DNA from: Pseudovibrio sp. Alg231-02
GTDB taxonomy: Bacteria > Pseudomonadota > Alphaproteobacteria > Rhizobiales > Stappiaceae
Assembly: GCF_900143565.1 (NCBI RefSeq)
Contig: NZ_FREX01000010.1
Coordinates: forward strand, 71,015 to 135,014
Direction of reading: 5' to 3'
Length of the DNA: 64,000 nucleotides
Below, piece after piece: positions 48,508 through 58,521 of this stretch. A model generated the notes under the pieces. The model saw nothing but the letters and a program-made list of their open reading frames with translations, had not been told where the DNA came from and did not search any database. Numbering within the stretch: the stretch's first letter is position 1; each line of letters opens with the position of its first letter. The translations under genes and the position numbers were made by a program.

Positions 48508-50112
48508 TTAGATTGGCAGTTTGGATGGACGCTTACGCTTCACCCATACAGAGATGAGGAAACGAGAGATAGTAAACGCAGAGAACACTGTGGTGAAGAT
48601 ACCGATCATCAGCGTTACGGCGAACCCTTTAACAGGACCGGAACCGATGAAGAACAGGATCACAGCCACAATCAGCGTTGTGATGTTTGCATCCAAAATG
48701 GTGCCAAGTGCACGCTTAAAGCCCGCATCAATCGAACCAATAGCGGAACGACCAGCACGTGCCTCTTCACGAATGCGCTCGTAAATCAGCACGTTGGCAT
48801 CAACCGCCATACCAATTGTCAAAACAACACCCGCAATACCCGGCAGGGTCAGCGTTGCCTGAAGCGTGGTGAGCACACCAAAGATCAGGAAAACGTTGGA
48901 AGCGAGCGCAAGGTTCGCAATGATCCCGAACTGGCCATAAGCTAGCAGCATGAAGATCACCACCGCTGCCGCTGCAACGATGGAAGCAACCTTACCACTA
49001 TCAATGGAATCCTGACCAAGGCCCGGACCAACTGAACGCTCTTCAACCACATCCAGACGCGCAGGAAGCGCACCAGCACGCAGCAGAACAGCAAGATCAT
49101 TCGCACCATCAACAGTGAAGCTACCAGAGATCTGACCGGAACCGCCTGTGATCGGCTGACGGATAACCGGAGCGGTGATCACTTCGTCATCCAGCACAAT
49201 CGCGAACGGACGACCAACATTTGCGCGGGTCACATCCGCAAAGACGCGGGCACCGGCAGTGTTGAAGCGGAAGTTCACAACAGGCTCGTTTGTCTGCTGG
49301 TCAAACGCAACAGAAGCATCCTGCAGCTCTTCACCCGTCAGCAACGGGTTTTCATCCAGCAGGTATGGCTGGCCATCAGAACCCTCAACCACCATCGTGC
49401 CTGCTGGCGGACGGCCTTGAAGTGCCTGTGACGCGCTCATTTCCTGACTAACAAGATGGAACGTTAGCTGCGCGGTTGCACCAATGATATCCTTCAGACG
49501 CTGAGGGTTGGATTCACCCGGCGCTTCAACAAGGATTCGGTCAGTGCCCTGACGCTGAATGGAAGGCTCAGTCGTGCCGAGTTCATCAACACGGCGACGG
49601 ATAACCTCAATGGACTGCCTCACAACGGAAGCGAGGCGCATGTCCAGACCTTCCTCGGAGAAAGCCATGCGGAACAGGCCATCACCTTGAGGTTCAAGAA
49701 CAAATTCGTTAACCGCTGCACCGCCAAAAACGCCGGAGTTAAGCGGGTTTACCAGTTCTGCAAGGCGCTGTTCAGCCTCATCGAAGCGTGCATTATCACG
49801 AATGCGAACCTGAACGCCGTCTCCCTGAATACCCAGACCGGTGTAGCCGATACGTGGGTTCTCGCGCAGGGCCCGGCGGATATTTCCAACCAGCTGACGG
49901 AACTGTTTTTCTTTGTAATCTTCCTTATCAACCTCATAGAGCAGATAAGCACCGCCCTGAAGGTCAAGACCGAGAACAATCTGGCGCTTAGGCATAAAAT
50001 CCGGCCAGGATTGAACGGTACTTGCCGGGAAGAAGTTCGGCAATGTTGTAAAGATACCGCCCAGCACCACGACGATAATCAGGGCGATTTTCCAACGCGC
50101 GAAATGAAGCAT
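48508..50112 (-). CDS. secD: protein translocase subunit SecD
   Basis: The large subunit of the SecDF motor, 534 residues. Visible features are an N-terminal membrane anchor, LGLDLQGGAYLLYEVD (about 48-63), and the big periplasmic region with RRVDELGTTEPSIQRQGTDRILVEAPG. GRPFAIVLDDEVITAPVIRQPI and GGSGQISGSF follow. The five C-terminal membrane segments begin at VGPGLGQDSIDSGKVASI and include GMAVDANVLIYERIREE with the conserved Asp of the proton path. It lies between yajC (95 bases upstream) and secF. Confidence 0.97.
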   Translation of the reverse strand: MLHFARWKIALIIVVVLGGIFTTLPNFFPASTVQSWPDFMPKRQIVLGLDLQGGAYLLYEVDKEDYKEKQFRQLVGNIRRALRENPRIGYTGLGIQGDGVQVRIRDNARFDEAEQRLAELVNPLNSGVFGGAAVNEFVLEPQGDGLFRMAFSEEGLDMRLASVVRQSIEVIRRRVDELGTTEPSIQRQGTDRILVEAPGESNPQRLKDIIGATAQLTFHLVSQEMSASQALQGRPPAGTMVVEGSDGQPYLLDENPLLTGEELQDASVAFDQQTNEPVVNFRFNTAGARVFADVTRANVGRPFAIVLDDEVITAPVIRQPITGGSGQISGSFTVDGANDLAVLLRAGALPARLDVVEERSVGPGLGQDSIDSGKVASIVAAAAVVIFMLLAYGQFGIIANLALASNVFLIFGVLTTLQATLTLPGIAGVVLTIGMAVDANVLIYERIREEARAGRSAIGSIDAGFKRALGTILDANITTLIVAVILFFIGSGPVKGFAVTLMIGIFTTVFSAFTISRFLISVWVKRKRPSKLPI

Positions 50113-50207
50113 GAGTATATGCCCGGTCCTAGAATAGGCAGACCGCTCTCACTGCGGCGATTGCCGAAACAGGAAAGCGGTCTGAAACTACAGGTATCAA
50201 GGCGCGA

Positions 50208-50537
50208 TTATTCGCCGTCCTTAACAGGTTCACCTTTGGAGCGAACTTCCTGGATCATGGCACGAGCAATACGCACACGCGTACCTTCAGCAATGTCCAC
50301 CTGCAGTTCAGCATCATCAACGATCTTAGCAACTTTACCAATCAGACCACCAGAGGTCACAACGGTATCGCCGCGACGCAGATTGCTCACCATCTCCTGA
50401 TGAGACTTCATTTTCTGGCGCTGAGGGCGAATGATCAGGAACCACATGATCACGAAGATCAGGACGAACGGCACAATAGACATTACAACGTCTGGCACGC
50501 CGCCTGCGGCCTGTGCATAGGCAGGGGTAATAAACAT
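50208..50537 (-). CDS. yajC: preprotein translocase subunit YajC
   Basis: A small accessory membrane protein of SecDF, 109 residues. It has one membrane helix (about 20-40, ending FVIMWFLIIRPQRQKMK, the diagnostic YajC motif) and a small cytoplasmic beta domain containing GDTVVTSGGLIGKVAKI. AAGGAG lies 6 bases upstream of the ATG. It is first gene of the yajC-secD-secF operon. Confidence 0.95.
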   Translation of the reverse strand: MFITPAYAQAAGGVPDVVMSIVPFVLIFVIMWFLIIRPQRQKMKSHQEMVSNLRRGDTVVTSGGLIGKVAKIVDDAELQVDIAEGTRVRIARAMIQEVRSKGEPVKDGE

Positions 50538-50852
50538 TAGTTTCTCCTTACCACAAATTCCCGAGGAACCTGATGGCGTTCATTAAACAATTGGCGAGGT
50601 GAACCCCTCCAAAATTGACCTTGGCCCGAAAGAACAAGGATTTTGCGCTGGACTATACAGTCCACTCCAACCTTTTCAAGGCATTGACATGCTAACTGGG
50701 ACTTTCCCCAAGAGTATTGGACATGATACAGCTGTAAATAGGGATACTTGGCCGCAGATCAAATAGCAGAACCGCCGCTGAGACAATTTTTCACCTAGTG
50801 CATTTTGCGTAAAGCCTATGCCAGCGCACCTGAGTTAATCACGTAGATACAC
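50538..50852. other. divergent intergenic region, yajC / DUF815 gene
   Basis: About 315 bases without a believable gene or RNA. It must carry the promoters for the sec operon and the DUF815 gene; no clear motif was found. The DUF815 ATG lacks an obvious ribosome site. Confidence 0.45.
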
Positions 50853-51746
50853 ATGACCACTAAAGAAAATACCTCTGAAGTCGCCCTTCTTACATCCAAG
50901 CTGGACGAGATTGTCGCCCTGTTGGCCAGCTCCCTTCCCAAGCCTCCGGTTACTGTCAATTTCGACGAAGCCGATGCCTTTGTATTCCACCCTTCCCCGT
51001 TTGAGCTTGCACCTGTATCCAAAGTCAATCGGGTTGATATTAGCCTGCTCAAAGGCGTCGATCACTCCAAGAAAATGCTGATGGAGAATACAAATAGGTT
51101 CGCAGAAGGTTTTCCGGCCAACAACGTGCTGTTGTGGGGTGCCAGAGGCATGGGCAAGTCGTCTTTGGTGAAATCTGCTCATGCTGCGATCAACGCAGCA
51201 CACGCAAACTCCGAAGGCGTCCGCAAACTTGTTCTCATCGAGATTCACCGCGAGGACATCGAAGCCCTCCCAGCGTTGATGAACGAGCTGCGCGGCAAGC
51301 CTTACAACTTCATCATCTTTTGCGATGATCTCTCCTTTGATGGCGACGACACCAGCTACAAGAGCCTGAAAGCAGCTCTGGACGGCGGCATTGAAGGTCG
51401 ACCAGCAAATGTCCTGTTTTACGCCACATCCAACCGCAGACACCTTTTGCCGCGCGATATGATGGAGAACGAGCGGTCAACCGCGATCCATGCAAGCGAA
51501 GCGGTGGAAGAGAAGGTTTCACTTTCTGATCGATTCGGCCTTTGGATTGGCTTCCACAAATGCTCTCAGGATGAGTATCTGGATATGATCTACGGCTACA
51601 CAGAGCATTTTGGCTTAAAGGTCGAGCAGGAGCAGCTCCGCGCGCAGGCTCTGGAATGGTCCACCACACGCGGCGCTCGCTCTGGTCGTGTCGCATGGCA
51701 ATTTATTCAGGATCTGGCAGGCCGCCTCAGCCAAACGCTGTCCTGA
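50853..51746 (+). CDS. DUF815 AAA-type ATPase
   Basis: A 297-residue P-loop ATPase of the DUF815 family, with no settled function. Walker A is WGARGMGKSSLVK (near residue 95), Walker B FIIFCDDLSF, sensor 1 VLFYATSNRRHLLP, and the arginine-finger-like SLSDRFGLWIGF. The C-terminal helical lid contains ARSGRVAWQFIQDLAGR. The N-terminal 75 residues are a family-specific helical region. It lies between the sec operon and the LysM/LytM gene, an arrangement I believe common in Hyphomicrobiales. Confidence 0.9.
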   Translation: MTTKENTSEVALLTSKLDEIVALLASSLPKPPVTVNFDEADAFVFHPSPFELAPVSKVNRVDISLLKGVDHSKKMLMENTNRFAEGFPANNVLLWGARGMGKSSLVKSAHAAINAAHANSEGVRKLVLIEIHREDIEALPALMNELRGKPYNFIIFCDDLSFDGDDTSYKSLKAALDGGIEGRPANVLFYATSNRRHLLPRDMMENERSTAIHASEAVEEKVSLSDRFGLWIGFHKCSQDEYLDMIYGYTEHFGLKVEQEQLRAQALEWSTTRGARSGRVAWQFIQDLAGRLSQTLS

Positions 51747-51762
51747 CAAGCAAAAGCGCTCA

Positions 51763-51803
51763 TAAAAAAGCACGCCGCGTGAAGGTCATCAACGCGGCGT
51801 GCT
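51763..51803 (-). terminator. terminator of the LysM/LytM gene
   Basis: AGCACGCCGCGT pairs perfectly with ACGCGGCGTGCT over an 11-base loop. On the minus strand six T follow the stem, 43 bases after the stop codon of the minus-strand gene. Confidence 0.88.
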
Positions 51804-51846
51804 CTACCTATGAAAAGAGTTCCAAGAAGAACCCTCCCCCTTTTTA

Positions 51847-53595
51847 TTAGGAACGTGGTAGATGGTTCATAGGATCTACCGGCTTGTTATCCTTACGCAG
51901 CTCAAAATGCAGCTGAGGCTGTGTCACAGACCCCGTCGCACCAGCCATGGCAATAGTCTGTCCACGGCGTACGGCATCACCACGGCGCACCTTCAGCTCT
52001 TTGTTGTGCGCATAAGCCGAAACCCAGCCATTATCATGGCGGATCAGCACCAGATTTCCAAAGCCTTTCAGCTCATTACCGGCGTAAACGATGGTTCCGT
52101 CTTCCGCAGCTTTAATGTCTGTTCCTGATGGAACTGCCAGATTAATGCCGTCGTTTTTAGACCCACCCGGCTTCACGCCAAAGTCAGAGATAATCCGCCC
52201 ACGCACCGGCCAGCGGAACGTCGCTTCATCTGCCACAGCAACCTTAGGAGCCTTCGCTGTCGCAACTGGCTGCACAGGCGCTGGCTTGGAAACTTCTGTC
52301 GGCTGCAAACGGACAACATCCGTCTCAGCTTCAGAGATAACCGGAACAATCGGTTTTTGCGGCTTCTGAACACTTGCGGTGTGAACTGGGGTCGGCGCAA
52401 GAGAATTGGCAAGCGTGCGCTGTGTCGCAACCGGAGCGGTCACGCGTTGCGGGTTCAACCCTGCCAAAGCGATTCTCTTTGGCTTCGGCACAGCTTGTGT
52501 CGCTGTGACACTGGCAACCGATGCCGGACGCTGTGCAACATTAGCCCTGGGTTTACTCTTTGGCACAGCTGAAACGCGCAGAGGAGCAACGCTGCGCGCC
52601 GCCTGCCCAGTAACAGGCACACCATAAGATGGCTGAACAGTCGCAGACTGCGGAGCAACAATCGGCGTCAAAGACTGACTGCGATAGGTCGTTGGCTGTT
52701 GCTGTGCACGATAGACCTGAGAAGGTGCAGACTGCTGAATTGGCTGAAGCGAAGACGCAGGCACAGCTGCTGCTGGTGCACGCCTTTGCGCCGGATAAGC
52801 TGCTGGAGGTGCATCACTGTAAACAGGACGCGATCGTTCTCCCACATTACCCGGAGGAAGCAACGCAGCCGCAATCTTGGTCGCAAACACATCACGAGAC
52901 TGCCTGGAAGCAGAGCCATTGGCATTCAAAGGCGCAACATACTGCGAAGGAATGGAGGCCGTCGTCTGAGGCTGCTGATTATTGGACGGCAACACACGAG
53001 CGCTGGCTTTCGGCAAGCGGTTCGGTTTACGAACCATCTTCACCGGAATAACAACGGAATCACCTGGCTGCAGCGCAGAACTCACAGTCACGCGATTGGC
53101 ATGAAGAATTTCGTTCGCCGGCACACGGTATTGCCAGGCAAGACTATCAACATTCTCGTTGGCTTTCAGCGTGACAACGCGGCCACCAACAGCTGTCCAC
53201 CCAAGCGTGCCATCATTCGGCGCTTTGGCAAGTGCTGCAGGAACCCGAGCGCTCGCGCGCGTGCGCTGACTCACCGGAGCAGGTTGTTTAGAAAATGTCG
53301 GCTGCCATGTCTGCTGCGGATACCCGCGCGATTGCGCAGATCCGGTCACAATAGGAGCATTGCTTGATGTTGGCGCAGGCAACAAGACACCGCGCTGAAC
53401 AACAGATTTCGTGCTTGATGATGGAAGTCCGGGCGTCACCACAACGGCAGTTCGAGCCGGAGACGTTGGTTCATCAACATATTCAGACTTGCCAAACCGG
53501 TCTACATTGCCACTACAACCAGCGAGACCTGCTGACAGCAAAAACAAGGCTACACCGCGCCGCAATCTGGCTTTCTCACGGGAATGAAACTGCAT
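51847..53595 (-). CDS. LysM / degenerate LytM (M23-like) lipoprotein, NlpD-type
   Basis: A lipoprotein of about 582 residues (lipobox LAGC near residue 28). One LysM domain (about 140-185: VTLKANENVDSLAWQYRVP, then ILHANRV and LQPGDSVVIP) is followed by a long Ala/Pro/Gln-rich linker of about 250 residues and a C-terminal LytM domain. The zinc site is incomplete: the usual H-x3-D is N-DGINL, while AYAH and LHFELR remain. This matches E. coli NlpD/EnvC, which activate cell-wall amidases instead of cutting peptidoglycan. It lies downstream of surE and pcm, the usual NlpD neighbours. The ATG at 53595 has AGGG 5 bases upstream. Confidence 0.88.
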   Translation of the reverse strand: MQFHSREKARLRRGVALFLLSAGLAGCSGNVDRFGKSEYVDEPTSPARTAVVVTPGLPSSSTKSVVQRGVLLPAPTSSNAPIVTGSAQSRGYPQQTWQPTFSKQPAPVSQRTRASARVPAALAKAPNDGTLGWTAVGGRVVTLKANENVDSLAWQYRVPANEILHANRVTVSSALQPGDSVVIPVKMVRKPNRLPKASARVLPSNNQQPQTTASIPSQYVAPLNANGSASRQSRDVFATKIAAALLPPGNVGERSRPVYSDAPPAAYPAQRRAPAAAVPASSLQPIQQSAPSQVYRAQQQPTTYRSQSLTPIVAPQSATVQPSYGVPVTGQAARSVAPLRVSAVPKSKPRANVAQRPASVASVTATQAVPKPKRIALAGLNPQRVTAPVATQRTLANSLAPTPVHTASVQKPQKPIVPVISEAETDVVRLQPTEVSKPAPVQPVATAKAPKVAVADEATFRWPVRGRIISDFGVKPGGSKNDGINLAVPSGTDIKAAEDGTIVYAGNELKGFGNLVLIRHDNGWVSAYAHNKELKVRRGDAVRRGQTIAMAGATGSVTQPQLHFELRKDNKPVDPMNHLPRS

Positions 53596-53684
53596 ATCCG
53601 CCCTACCCAATACAAATAAAAGGCTAACTGGCGTAAGTTTACTGACAACAGAGTTGATAAAGACTTAATTAAAGCCTCATTCCC

Positions 53685-54377
53685 CTACAGTTTCGCAGCT
53701 ATTCCCGGTGTGAGAGAAAGATAGCGGAAACCACCAAGGTCAGTCTCATCAAGACCGCGGCCACCTTTGTCATACTGAATCAGGCGGCAAATACCGCTTT
53801 CATGCTTGATTGGCGCCAACAAACGCCCCCCGGGCGCTAGGCGGTCAAACAAGAAACCCGGCACTCGGTCCAGTGCACCATTTAAAATAATGCGGTCAAA
53901 CGGGCCGCCATCGTCCTCTTCATCAACAGGCGCCACAAGACCATCCGCATGAATCACGTCGACATTGTTGATCTTGCAGGACCGAAGCCGCTCACGCGCC
54001 AGATCAGCCAGTGTCCGGTAGCGCTCCAGCGAGACGATGCGATCACAGATTTTAGAAAGAACCGCGCACTGATACCCGGAACCACTGCCAATCTCCAGCA
54101 GGGAATGATCCGGCTTCATTTGCAGGAAATCAGCAACCTTCCCAATCAAGGATGGCTGTGTACTCATCTGCCCGCAATCAATTGGAAATGCACGGTCTTC
54201 GAAGGCCAGAAATTGCTGGCTGGCTGACAGAAATATTCTACGTGGGATAGCTTCAAGAGCCCCCAGAACCTCAAGGTTCCGCACGCCCTCAGATCGCAGC
54301 TTCATCACCCATGCCGCTTGCTTGGCAAGGTTCTCATCAAAGCGACCATCTTCATCAGCAAACAGACTGTCTTCCAT
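53685..54377 (-). CDS. pcm: protein-L-isoaspartate O-methyltransferase
   Basis: Repairs isoaspartyl residues in aged proteins with AdoMet in the cytosol. The 230-residue protein has the family start block RSEGVRNLEVLGALEAIPRR, a substrate segment beginning FEDRAFPIDCGQ then MSTQPSLIGKVADFL, AdoMet motif I LLEIGSGSGYQCAVLSKI, and motif II FDRIILNGALDRVP. LLDRLAPGGRLLAP-type residues follow. GDG in the usual VHADG region is HADGLVAPV. It lies between surE and the NlpD-like gene, a conserved trio. Confidence 0.92.
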   Translation of the reverse strand: MEDSLFADEDGRFDENLAKQAAWVMKLRSEGVRNLEVLGALEAIPRRIFLSASQQFLAFEDRAFPIDCGQMSTQPSLIGKVADFLQMKPDHSLLEIGSGSGYQCAVLSKICDRIVSLERYRTLADLARERLRSCKINNVDVIHADGLVAPVDEEDDGGPFDRIILNGALDRVPGFLFDRLAPGGRLLAPIKHESGICRLIQYDKGGRGLDETDLGGFRYLSLTPGIAAKL

Positions 54378-54537
54378 TTTAAAACACTCCGTCTATCTGC
54401 AGTGCGAAGCTTGCTGGCAAACCAGCAAACTCAAAAGAACGCACCTTCAAAGGTCCACCTCGGCCCTTTGAAGAATACGCACATATAACCTCAGAACCTG
54501 ACGCGAACCCGAAGGACCTCAGTAGGTTCTCATCATA

Positions 54538-55302
54538 TCAGGACTTTTCGAGCGTCTTTTCCAACTGCCCCATCAACTCATCAGCTGTCAGGTTCAAATG
54601 CAAAGGCGTGACCGAAATATAGCCTTCTTTCAAAGCGCTGATGTCAGTCCCTTCACGCGCATTGGGTACGCGATTTTGGAAAGCAAGCCAGTGATACGGA
54701 TTACCACGGCCATCCTTGCGGCTTTCAATGTAGAGCGAACCCGCATCGCGCTTGCCCTGACGTACAACCTTAACACCTTTAACCATGTCAGGCGCGTCTT
54801 TAGGGAAGTTCACGTTCAGCAGCGTGTCAGATGGCAAATTGAACTCCAGCAAGCTGCGGATCACACCAACAGCATGCGCTTCAGCGGTGTCGTAGCTTGG
54901 GCCAAACTCAGAACCAAATGCATAAGCCTGAGAAAGCGCGATGGAACGAACGCCCATCAAAGTGCCTTCCATAGCCGCAGCAATGGTGCCGGAATAAGTC
55001 ACATCATCTGCAATGTTCGCACCCCGGTTGATACCGGAAAGAACCAGATCAGGTGGTGTATCCATGATGGAACGAACCGCCATGATCACACAATCCGTTG
55101 GTGTACCGCGAACAGCAAAGTGACGGCTGTCAATTTCACGAACGCGCAAAGGATCATTCAAAGACAGGGAGTGCGCCACACCGCTCTGGTCGGTTTCAGG
55201 CGCAACAACCCAAACATCATCTGAAATCTGCCGCGCAATGCGCTCCAAAACCTCAAGACCCTCAGCGTGGATCCCGTCATCGTTGGTTAGTAAGATACGC
55301 AT
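54538..55302 (-). CDS. surE: 5'-nucleotidase/polyphosphatase SurE
   Basis: A metal-dependent nucleotidase active on nucleoside monophosphates and short polyphosphates, linked to stationary-phase survival. The start at 55302 gives [20 protein letters not shown], with the catalytic Asp pair. [55 protein letters not shown] (in shorter blocks), and LLNVNFP are family motifs. Length about 254 is normal. It lies between serS (upstream, same strand) and pcm. Confidence 0.96.
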   Translation of the reverse strand: MRILLTNDDGIHAEGLEVLERIARQISDDVWVVAPETDQSGVAHSLSLNDPLRVREIDSRHFAVRGTPTDCVIMAVRSIMDTPPDLVLSGINRGANIADDVTYSGTIAAAMEGTLMGVRSIALSQAYAFGSEFGPSYDTAEAHAVGVIRSLLEFNLPSDTLLNVNFPKDAPDMVKGVKVVRQGKRDAGSLYIESRKDGRGNPYHWLAFQNRVPNAREGTDISALKEGYISVTPLHLNLTADELMGQLEKTLEKS

Positions 55303-55386
55303 ATCGCAGCAATTCCTCATATAAGTCGCGCAGTACAGCAGAAGAACGCAACCGCCCTTCTGCTGAAAATACGCTTACATCAATTA

Positions 55387-56664
55387 TTAAGCGCCAATGA
55401 CTTCAAGGCCATTCATGTATGGGCGAAGAACCTCAGGAACCGTAATTGTTCCGTCTGCATTCTGATAGTTTTCCATCACTGCGATCAGGCAGCGCCCAAC
55501 AGCAAGACCAGAGCCGTTCAGAGTATGAACAAACTTCAGAGCCTTCTCGCCTTCCACGCGGTAGCGTGCATTCATGCGACGGCCCTGGAAGTCACCACAA
55601 ACAGAACAGGAAGAAATCTCGCGATAAGCATCCTGACCTGGCAGCCAAACTTCAATATCGTAGGTTTTACGAGCACCAAAGCCCATATCACCAACACACA
55701 GTGTGACAACACGGTAGTGCAAGCCAAGCAGCTTCAGAACCTTTTCAGCAGACTCACGCATCCGCTCCAACTCTTCCAGAGAGCTGTTCTCATCCGTGAT
55801 AGAAACAAGCTCACACTTCTGGAACTGATGCTGACGCAGCATGCCAGCCGTATCACGACCAGCAGACCCAGCTTCAGACCGGAAACAATAGGTCAGAGCA
55901 GTCATACGCAGTGGCAGGTCTGCCTCAGCAAGCGTCTCACCAGCAACCACATTCGTCAGCGGAACTTCTGCTGTTGGAATAAGCCAATGATCATTTGTCG
56001 TACGGAACAGGTCTTCAGCAAACTTCGGCAGCTGGCTCGTACCGTAAAGCGCGTTATCACGCACCAACAGTGGTGGAGAAACTTCGGTGTAGCCGTTTTC
56101 CTGCGTGTGCAGATCAATCATGAACTGACCAATCGCACGCTCCAGACGCGCAATCTGACCTTTCAGCAATACAAAACGGGAGCCAGACATTTTAGCAGCG
56201 GTTTCAAAGTCCATGCCGCCAAGTTGCTCACCCAGCTCGTAATGTTCTTTCTGCTCAAAGTTGTTACGCGGCTTTTCGCCATGCGTGTGCAGCAAAACGT
56301 TGTCAGCCTCATCCGCGCCAAGCGGAACATCCTCATGAGGAATATTGGGGATAACAGCCAAAGCATCCTCAAGCGCAGCGTTCAGCTTGCGCTGTTCCTC
56401 TTCGCCGTTCTGGATAAAGCTTTTAATTTCGGCAACTTCAGCCTTCAGGGCCTCTGCTTTTTCCTTGTCGCCCTGGCCCATGGCCATGCCGATTTCTTTG
56501 GATGCGGAGTTACGGCGCTGCTGCGCCTCCTGAAGCTTGGTGGTGTGGGAACGGCGCGCATCGTCCAGTTCAACGAGCAGCGCAGCGCGTGGCTCTTGGC
56601 CGCGTTTAGCGAGAGCTGTATCAAAGCTCTCCTGATTTTCACGAATCCACTTGATATCAAGCAT
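55387..56664 (-). CDS. serS: seryl-tRNA synthetase
   Basis: Charges tRNA-Ser. The 425-residue class II enzyme has the N-terminal coiled-coil tRNA arm (about 30-105), motif 1 around [18 protein letters not shown], motif 2 in [30 protein letters not shown], and motif 3 as [16 protein letters not shown] near the end. The pre-motif TAEVPLTN is also present. It is followed by surE after an 84-base gap and preceded by tatC. Confidence 0.97.
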   Translation of the reverse strand: MLDIKWIRENQESFDTALAKRGQEPRAALLVELDDARRSHTTKLQEAQQRRNSASKEIGMAMGQGDKEKAEALKAEVAEIKSFIQNGEEEQRKLNAALEDALAVIPNIPHEDVPLGADEADNVLLHTHGEKPRNNFEQKEHYELGEQLGGMDFETAAKMSGSRFVLLKGQIARLERAIGQFMIDLHTQENGYTEVSPPLLVRDNALYGTSQLPKFAEDLFRTTNDHWLIPTAEVPLTNVVAGETLAEADLPLRMTALTYCFRSEAGSAGRDTAGMLRQHQFQKCELVSITDENSSLEELERMRESAEKVLKLLGLHYRVVTLCVGDMGFGARKTYDIEVWLPGQDAYREISSCSVCGDFQGRRMNARYRVEGEKALKFVHTLNGSGLAVGRCLIAVMENYQNADGTITVPEVLRPYMNGLEVIGA

Positions 56665-56736
56665 AACTTAGTAACCCCGGCAGGTTTGCCTTCAAATAAC
56701 CCGCCGGGAAACTCGTAAATCAGGGTGGAAGTGAGA

Positions 56737-57522
56737 CTAGGCCTCTTCTTCCGCTTCCTTCTCTTTACGTTTCTTCTCGACGAGCCTTACACAATAGATG
56801 GAGACTTCGTAGAGAAGCAGAGTAGGAAGTGCAAGACCGATCTGCGAAATCGGATCAGGAGGTGTTAAAATTGCCGCAGCTGCAAACGCAGCAACCACAG
56901 CATATTTCCGCTTACCCTTCAAAGACTCAGAGGTCACAAGACCCGCGCGTCCCATAAGCGTCAAAACAACCGGAAGCTGAAAAACCAGACCGAACGCGAA
57001 GATCAGAACCATCACGAAGCTCAGGTACTCACTCACACGCGGAAGCATCTCAATGGACGCTTGCCCGTCCATGCCCATCTGCTGCATGGCAAGGAAGAAG
57101 CCCATCGCCATTGGCAGCACAAGGTAATAAACCAGCGACCCACCAATCACGAACAAAATAGGTGTCGCGACCAGATACGGAATAAAGGCACTGCGCTCGT
57201 GCTTATAAAGCCCGGGCGCCATAAACATGTAAATCTGACTGGCAAGAACCGGGAAGGCAATAAACAGCGCTCCAAACAAGGCCAGCTTCATCTGGGTGAA
57301 GAACCATTCGTGCGGTGCGGTGTAGATCAGCTTGACTTCAATACTTTCCCCGGCCGCTGCCGAAAACGGCTCGATCAGGAAGTTGAAGATGTCATTTGAG
57401 AAGTAAAAGCAAACCGCAAAGGCAATAGCGATCGCAATCACCGACTTCATCAGGCGGGAACGCAATTCGATCAGGTGCTCAATCAGTGGCGCACGCGAAT
57501 CTTCAATTTCGTTATCACTCAT
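56737..57522 (-). CDS. tatC: twin-arginine translocase subunit TatC
   Basis: The six-helix receptor that recognises twin-arginine signal peptides. The 261 residues begin with PLIEHLIELRSRLMKSV, the TatC N-terminal signature. They continue with PHEWFFTQMKLALFGALFIAFP, QIYMFMAPGLYKHERS (with the essential Glu region), FVMVLIFAFGLVFQLPV, and AAILTPPDPISQIGLALP. It ends in a Lys/Glu-rich cytoplasmic tail. It follows tatB by 12 bases. Confidence 0.96.
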   Translation of the reverse strand: MSDNEIEDSRAPLIEHLIELRSRLMKSVIAIAIAFAVCFYFSNDIFNFLIEPFSAAAGESIEVKLIYTAPHEWFFTQMKLALFGALFIAFPVLASQIYMFMAPGLYKHERSAFIPYLVATPILFVIGGSLVYYLVLPMAMGFFLAMQQMGMDGQASIEMLPRVSEYLSFVMVLIFAFGLVFQLPVVLTLMGRAGLVTSESLKGKRKYAVVAAFAAAAILTPPDPISQIGLALPTLLLYEVSIYCVRLVEKKRKEKEAEEEA

Positions 57523-57534
57523 AAAATAGCCGCC

Positions 57535-58023
57535 CTAGCTTTCATCTTTGCTGGAAGGAGTGCTTGCGGCACTTTCTTTTGCTTTTTGCGTGGAAGCCAG
57601 CTCAGCTGAAGAAACAACTTTCTGCGTCGGAACCTCTGCTTTCACAGGCGCAGCTTCTGGCGCACTGTCCGGTTTACTCTCCGAAGAGCCCTCACCGTTC
57701 AGCGAGCTTTTCACATCGCTCTCCGCAGTTTTCATGCTGTCCTGAAGCTTCTTCTTCTCGTCCGCCAATGTCTTTTTCAAGTCATCAAGTGGATTGAAGT
57801 TTTGTGCGGCATCAGCCTGCTTCCGCATTTCATCAATGCCGGTCTGCTTCTCCGCTTCTTTGACAGCGTCATTCAAACTAGACTGAAACTCGCCAGCCAT
57901 ACGCCGCACACTGCCGATTGTGCGCCCGATTGTGCGCAACATGCCCGGCAGTTCTTTGGGGCCAACCACCAAAATGGCAACCACAGCAACAAGCAGCAGC
58001 TCTGTCCATGCGATATCGAACAT
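57535..58023 (-). CDS. tatB: twin-arginine translocase subunit TatB
   Basis: A 162-residue single-span protein that binds TatC. MFDIAWTELLLVAVVAILVVGPKELPGML is seen in blocks: the initial helix, then the GPKELP hinge, then an amphipathic helix RTIGRTIGSVRRMAGEF. A long acidic, Lys/Ser/Ala-rich disordered tail follows (about 70-162), longer than the amphipathic region needs, as usual for alphaproteobacterial TatB. It is second gene of tatA-tatB-tatC. Confidence 0.94.
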   Translation of the reverse strand: MFDIAWTELLLVAVVAILVVGPKELPGMLRTIGRTIGSVRRMAGEFQSSLNDAVKEAEKQTGIDEMRKQADAAQNFNPLDDLKKTLADEKKKLQDSMKTAESDVKSSLNGEGSSESKPDSAPEAAPVKAEVPTQKVVSSAELASTQKAKESAASTPSSKDES

Positions 58024-58193
58024 AAAGAAGCCGTTTCGTTAGTGTCTCAATGACAGCCCGTTACCAGGCTCTCATCATAGACATGTCGTGCCGCAAACGG
58101 CACATTCACTAGGGAAAGGCGTAGATCACAAACTCTAAGCCAGAAAACGCCGACTTTCCCTAGGTAATTTACACAGACTACCTTAAAGGAGAC

Positions 58194-58439
58194 TTAGTCC
58201 TTTTTCGCGGTGTCTTCAGTTTTTTCCTGCGCATTCACGGTGTCACCCGGCGCATGGTCGATCACTTTAGGATCTTCTTCTTTTTCTTTTGCTTCCGCAG
58301 CATCATCATTCAGCCCCTTTTTGAAGCTGTTGATGCCCTTTGCAACATCGCCCATCAGCTCGGAAATCTTTCCGCGACCAAACAGCAGAACTACGACAAC
58401 CGCGATGATGACAATTTGCCAAATACCAATTGAGCCCAT
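58194..58439 (-). CDS. tatA: twin-arginine translocase subunit TatA
   Basis: The pore-forming single-span subunit, about 81 residues. The ATG at 58439 has GGAG 8 bases upstream, and the preceding TTG is not used. [21 protein letters not shown] is present as helix and hinge; the hinge reads FGRGKI in place of the common [21 protein letters not shown] forms the amphipathic helix, and the acidic tail completes the protein. The gap to tatB (170 bases) is larger than usual and shows no terminator. Confidence 0.93.
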   Translation of the reverse strand: MGSIGIWQIVIIAVVVVLLFGRGKISELMGDVAKGINSFKKGLNDDAAEAKEKEEDPKVIDHAPGDTVNAQEKTEDTAKKD

Positions 58440-58521
58440 CAACCAAACTCCTTAAGAACCCTGAACTGTGTTTTGAGAGACACTACATCCCCCAGATACT
58501 AATAGGTAGTATCCAGAAGAA

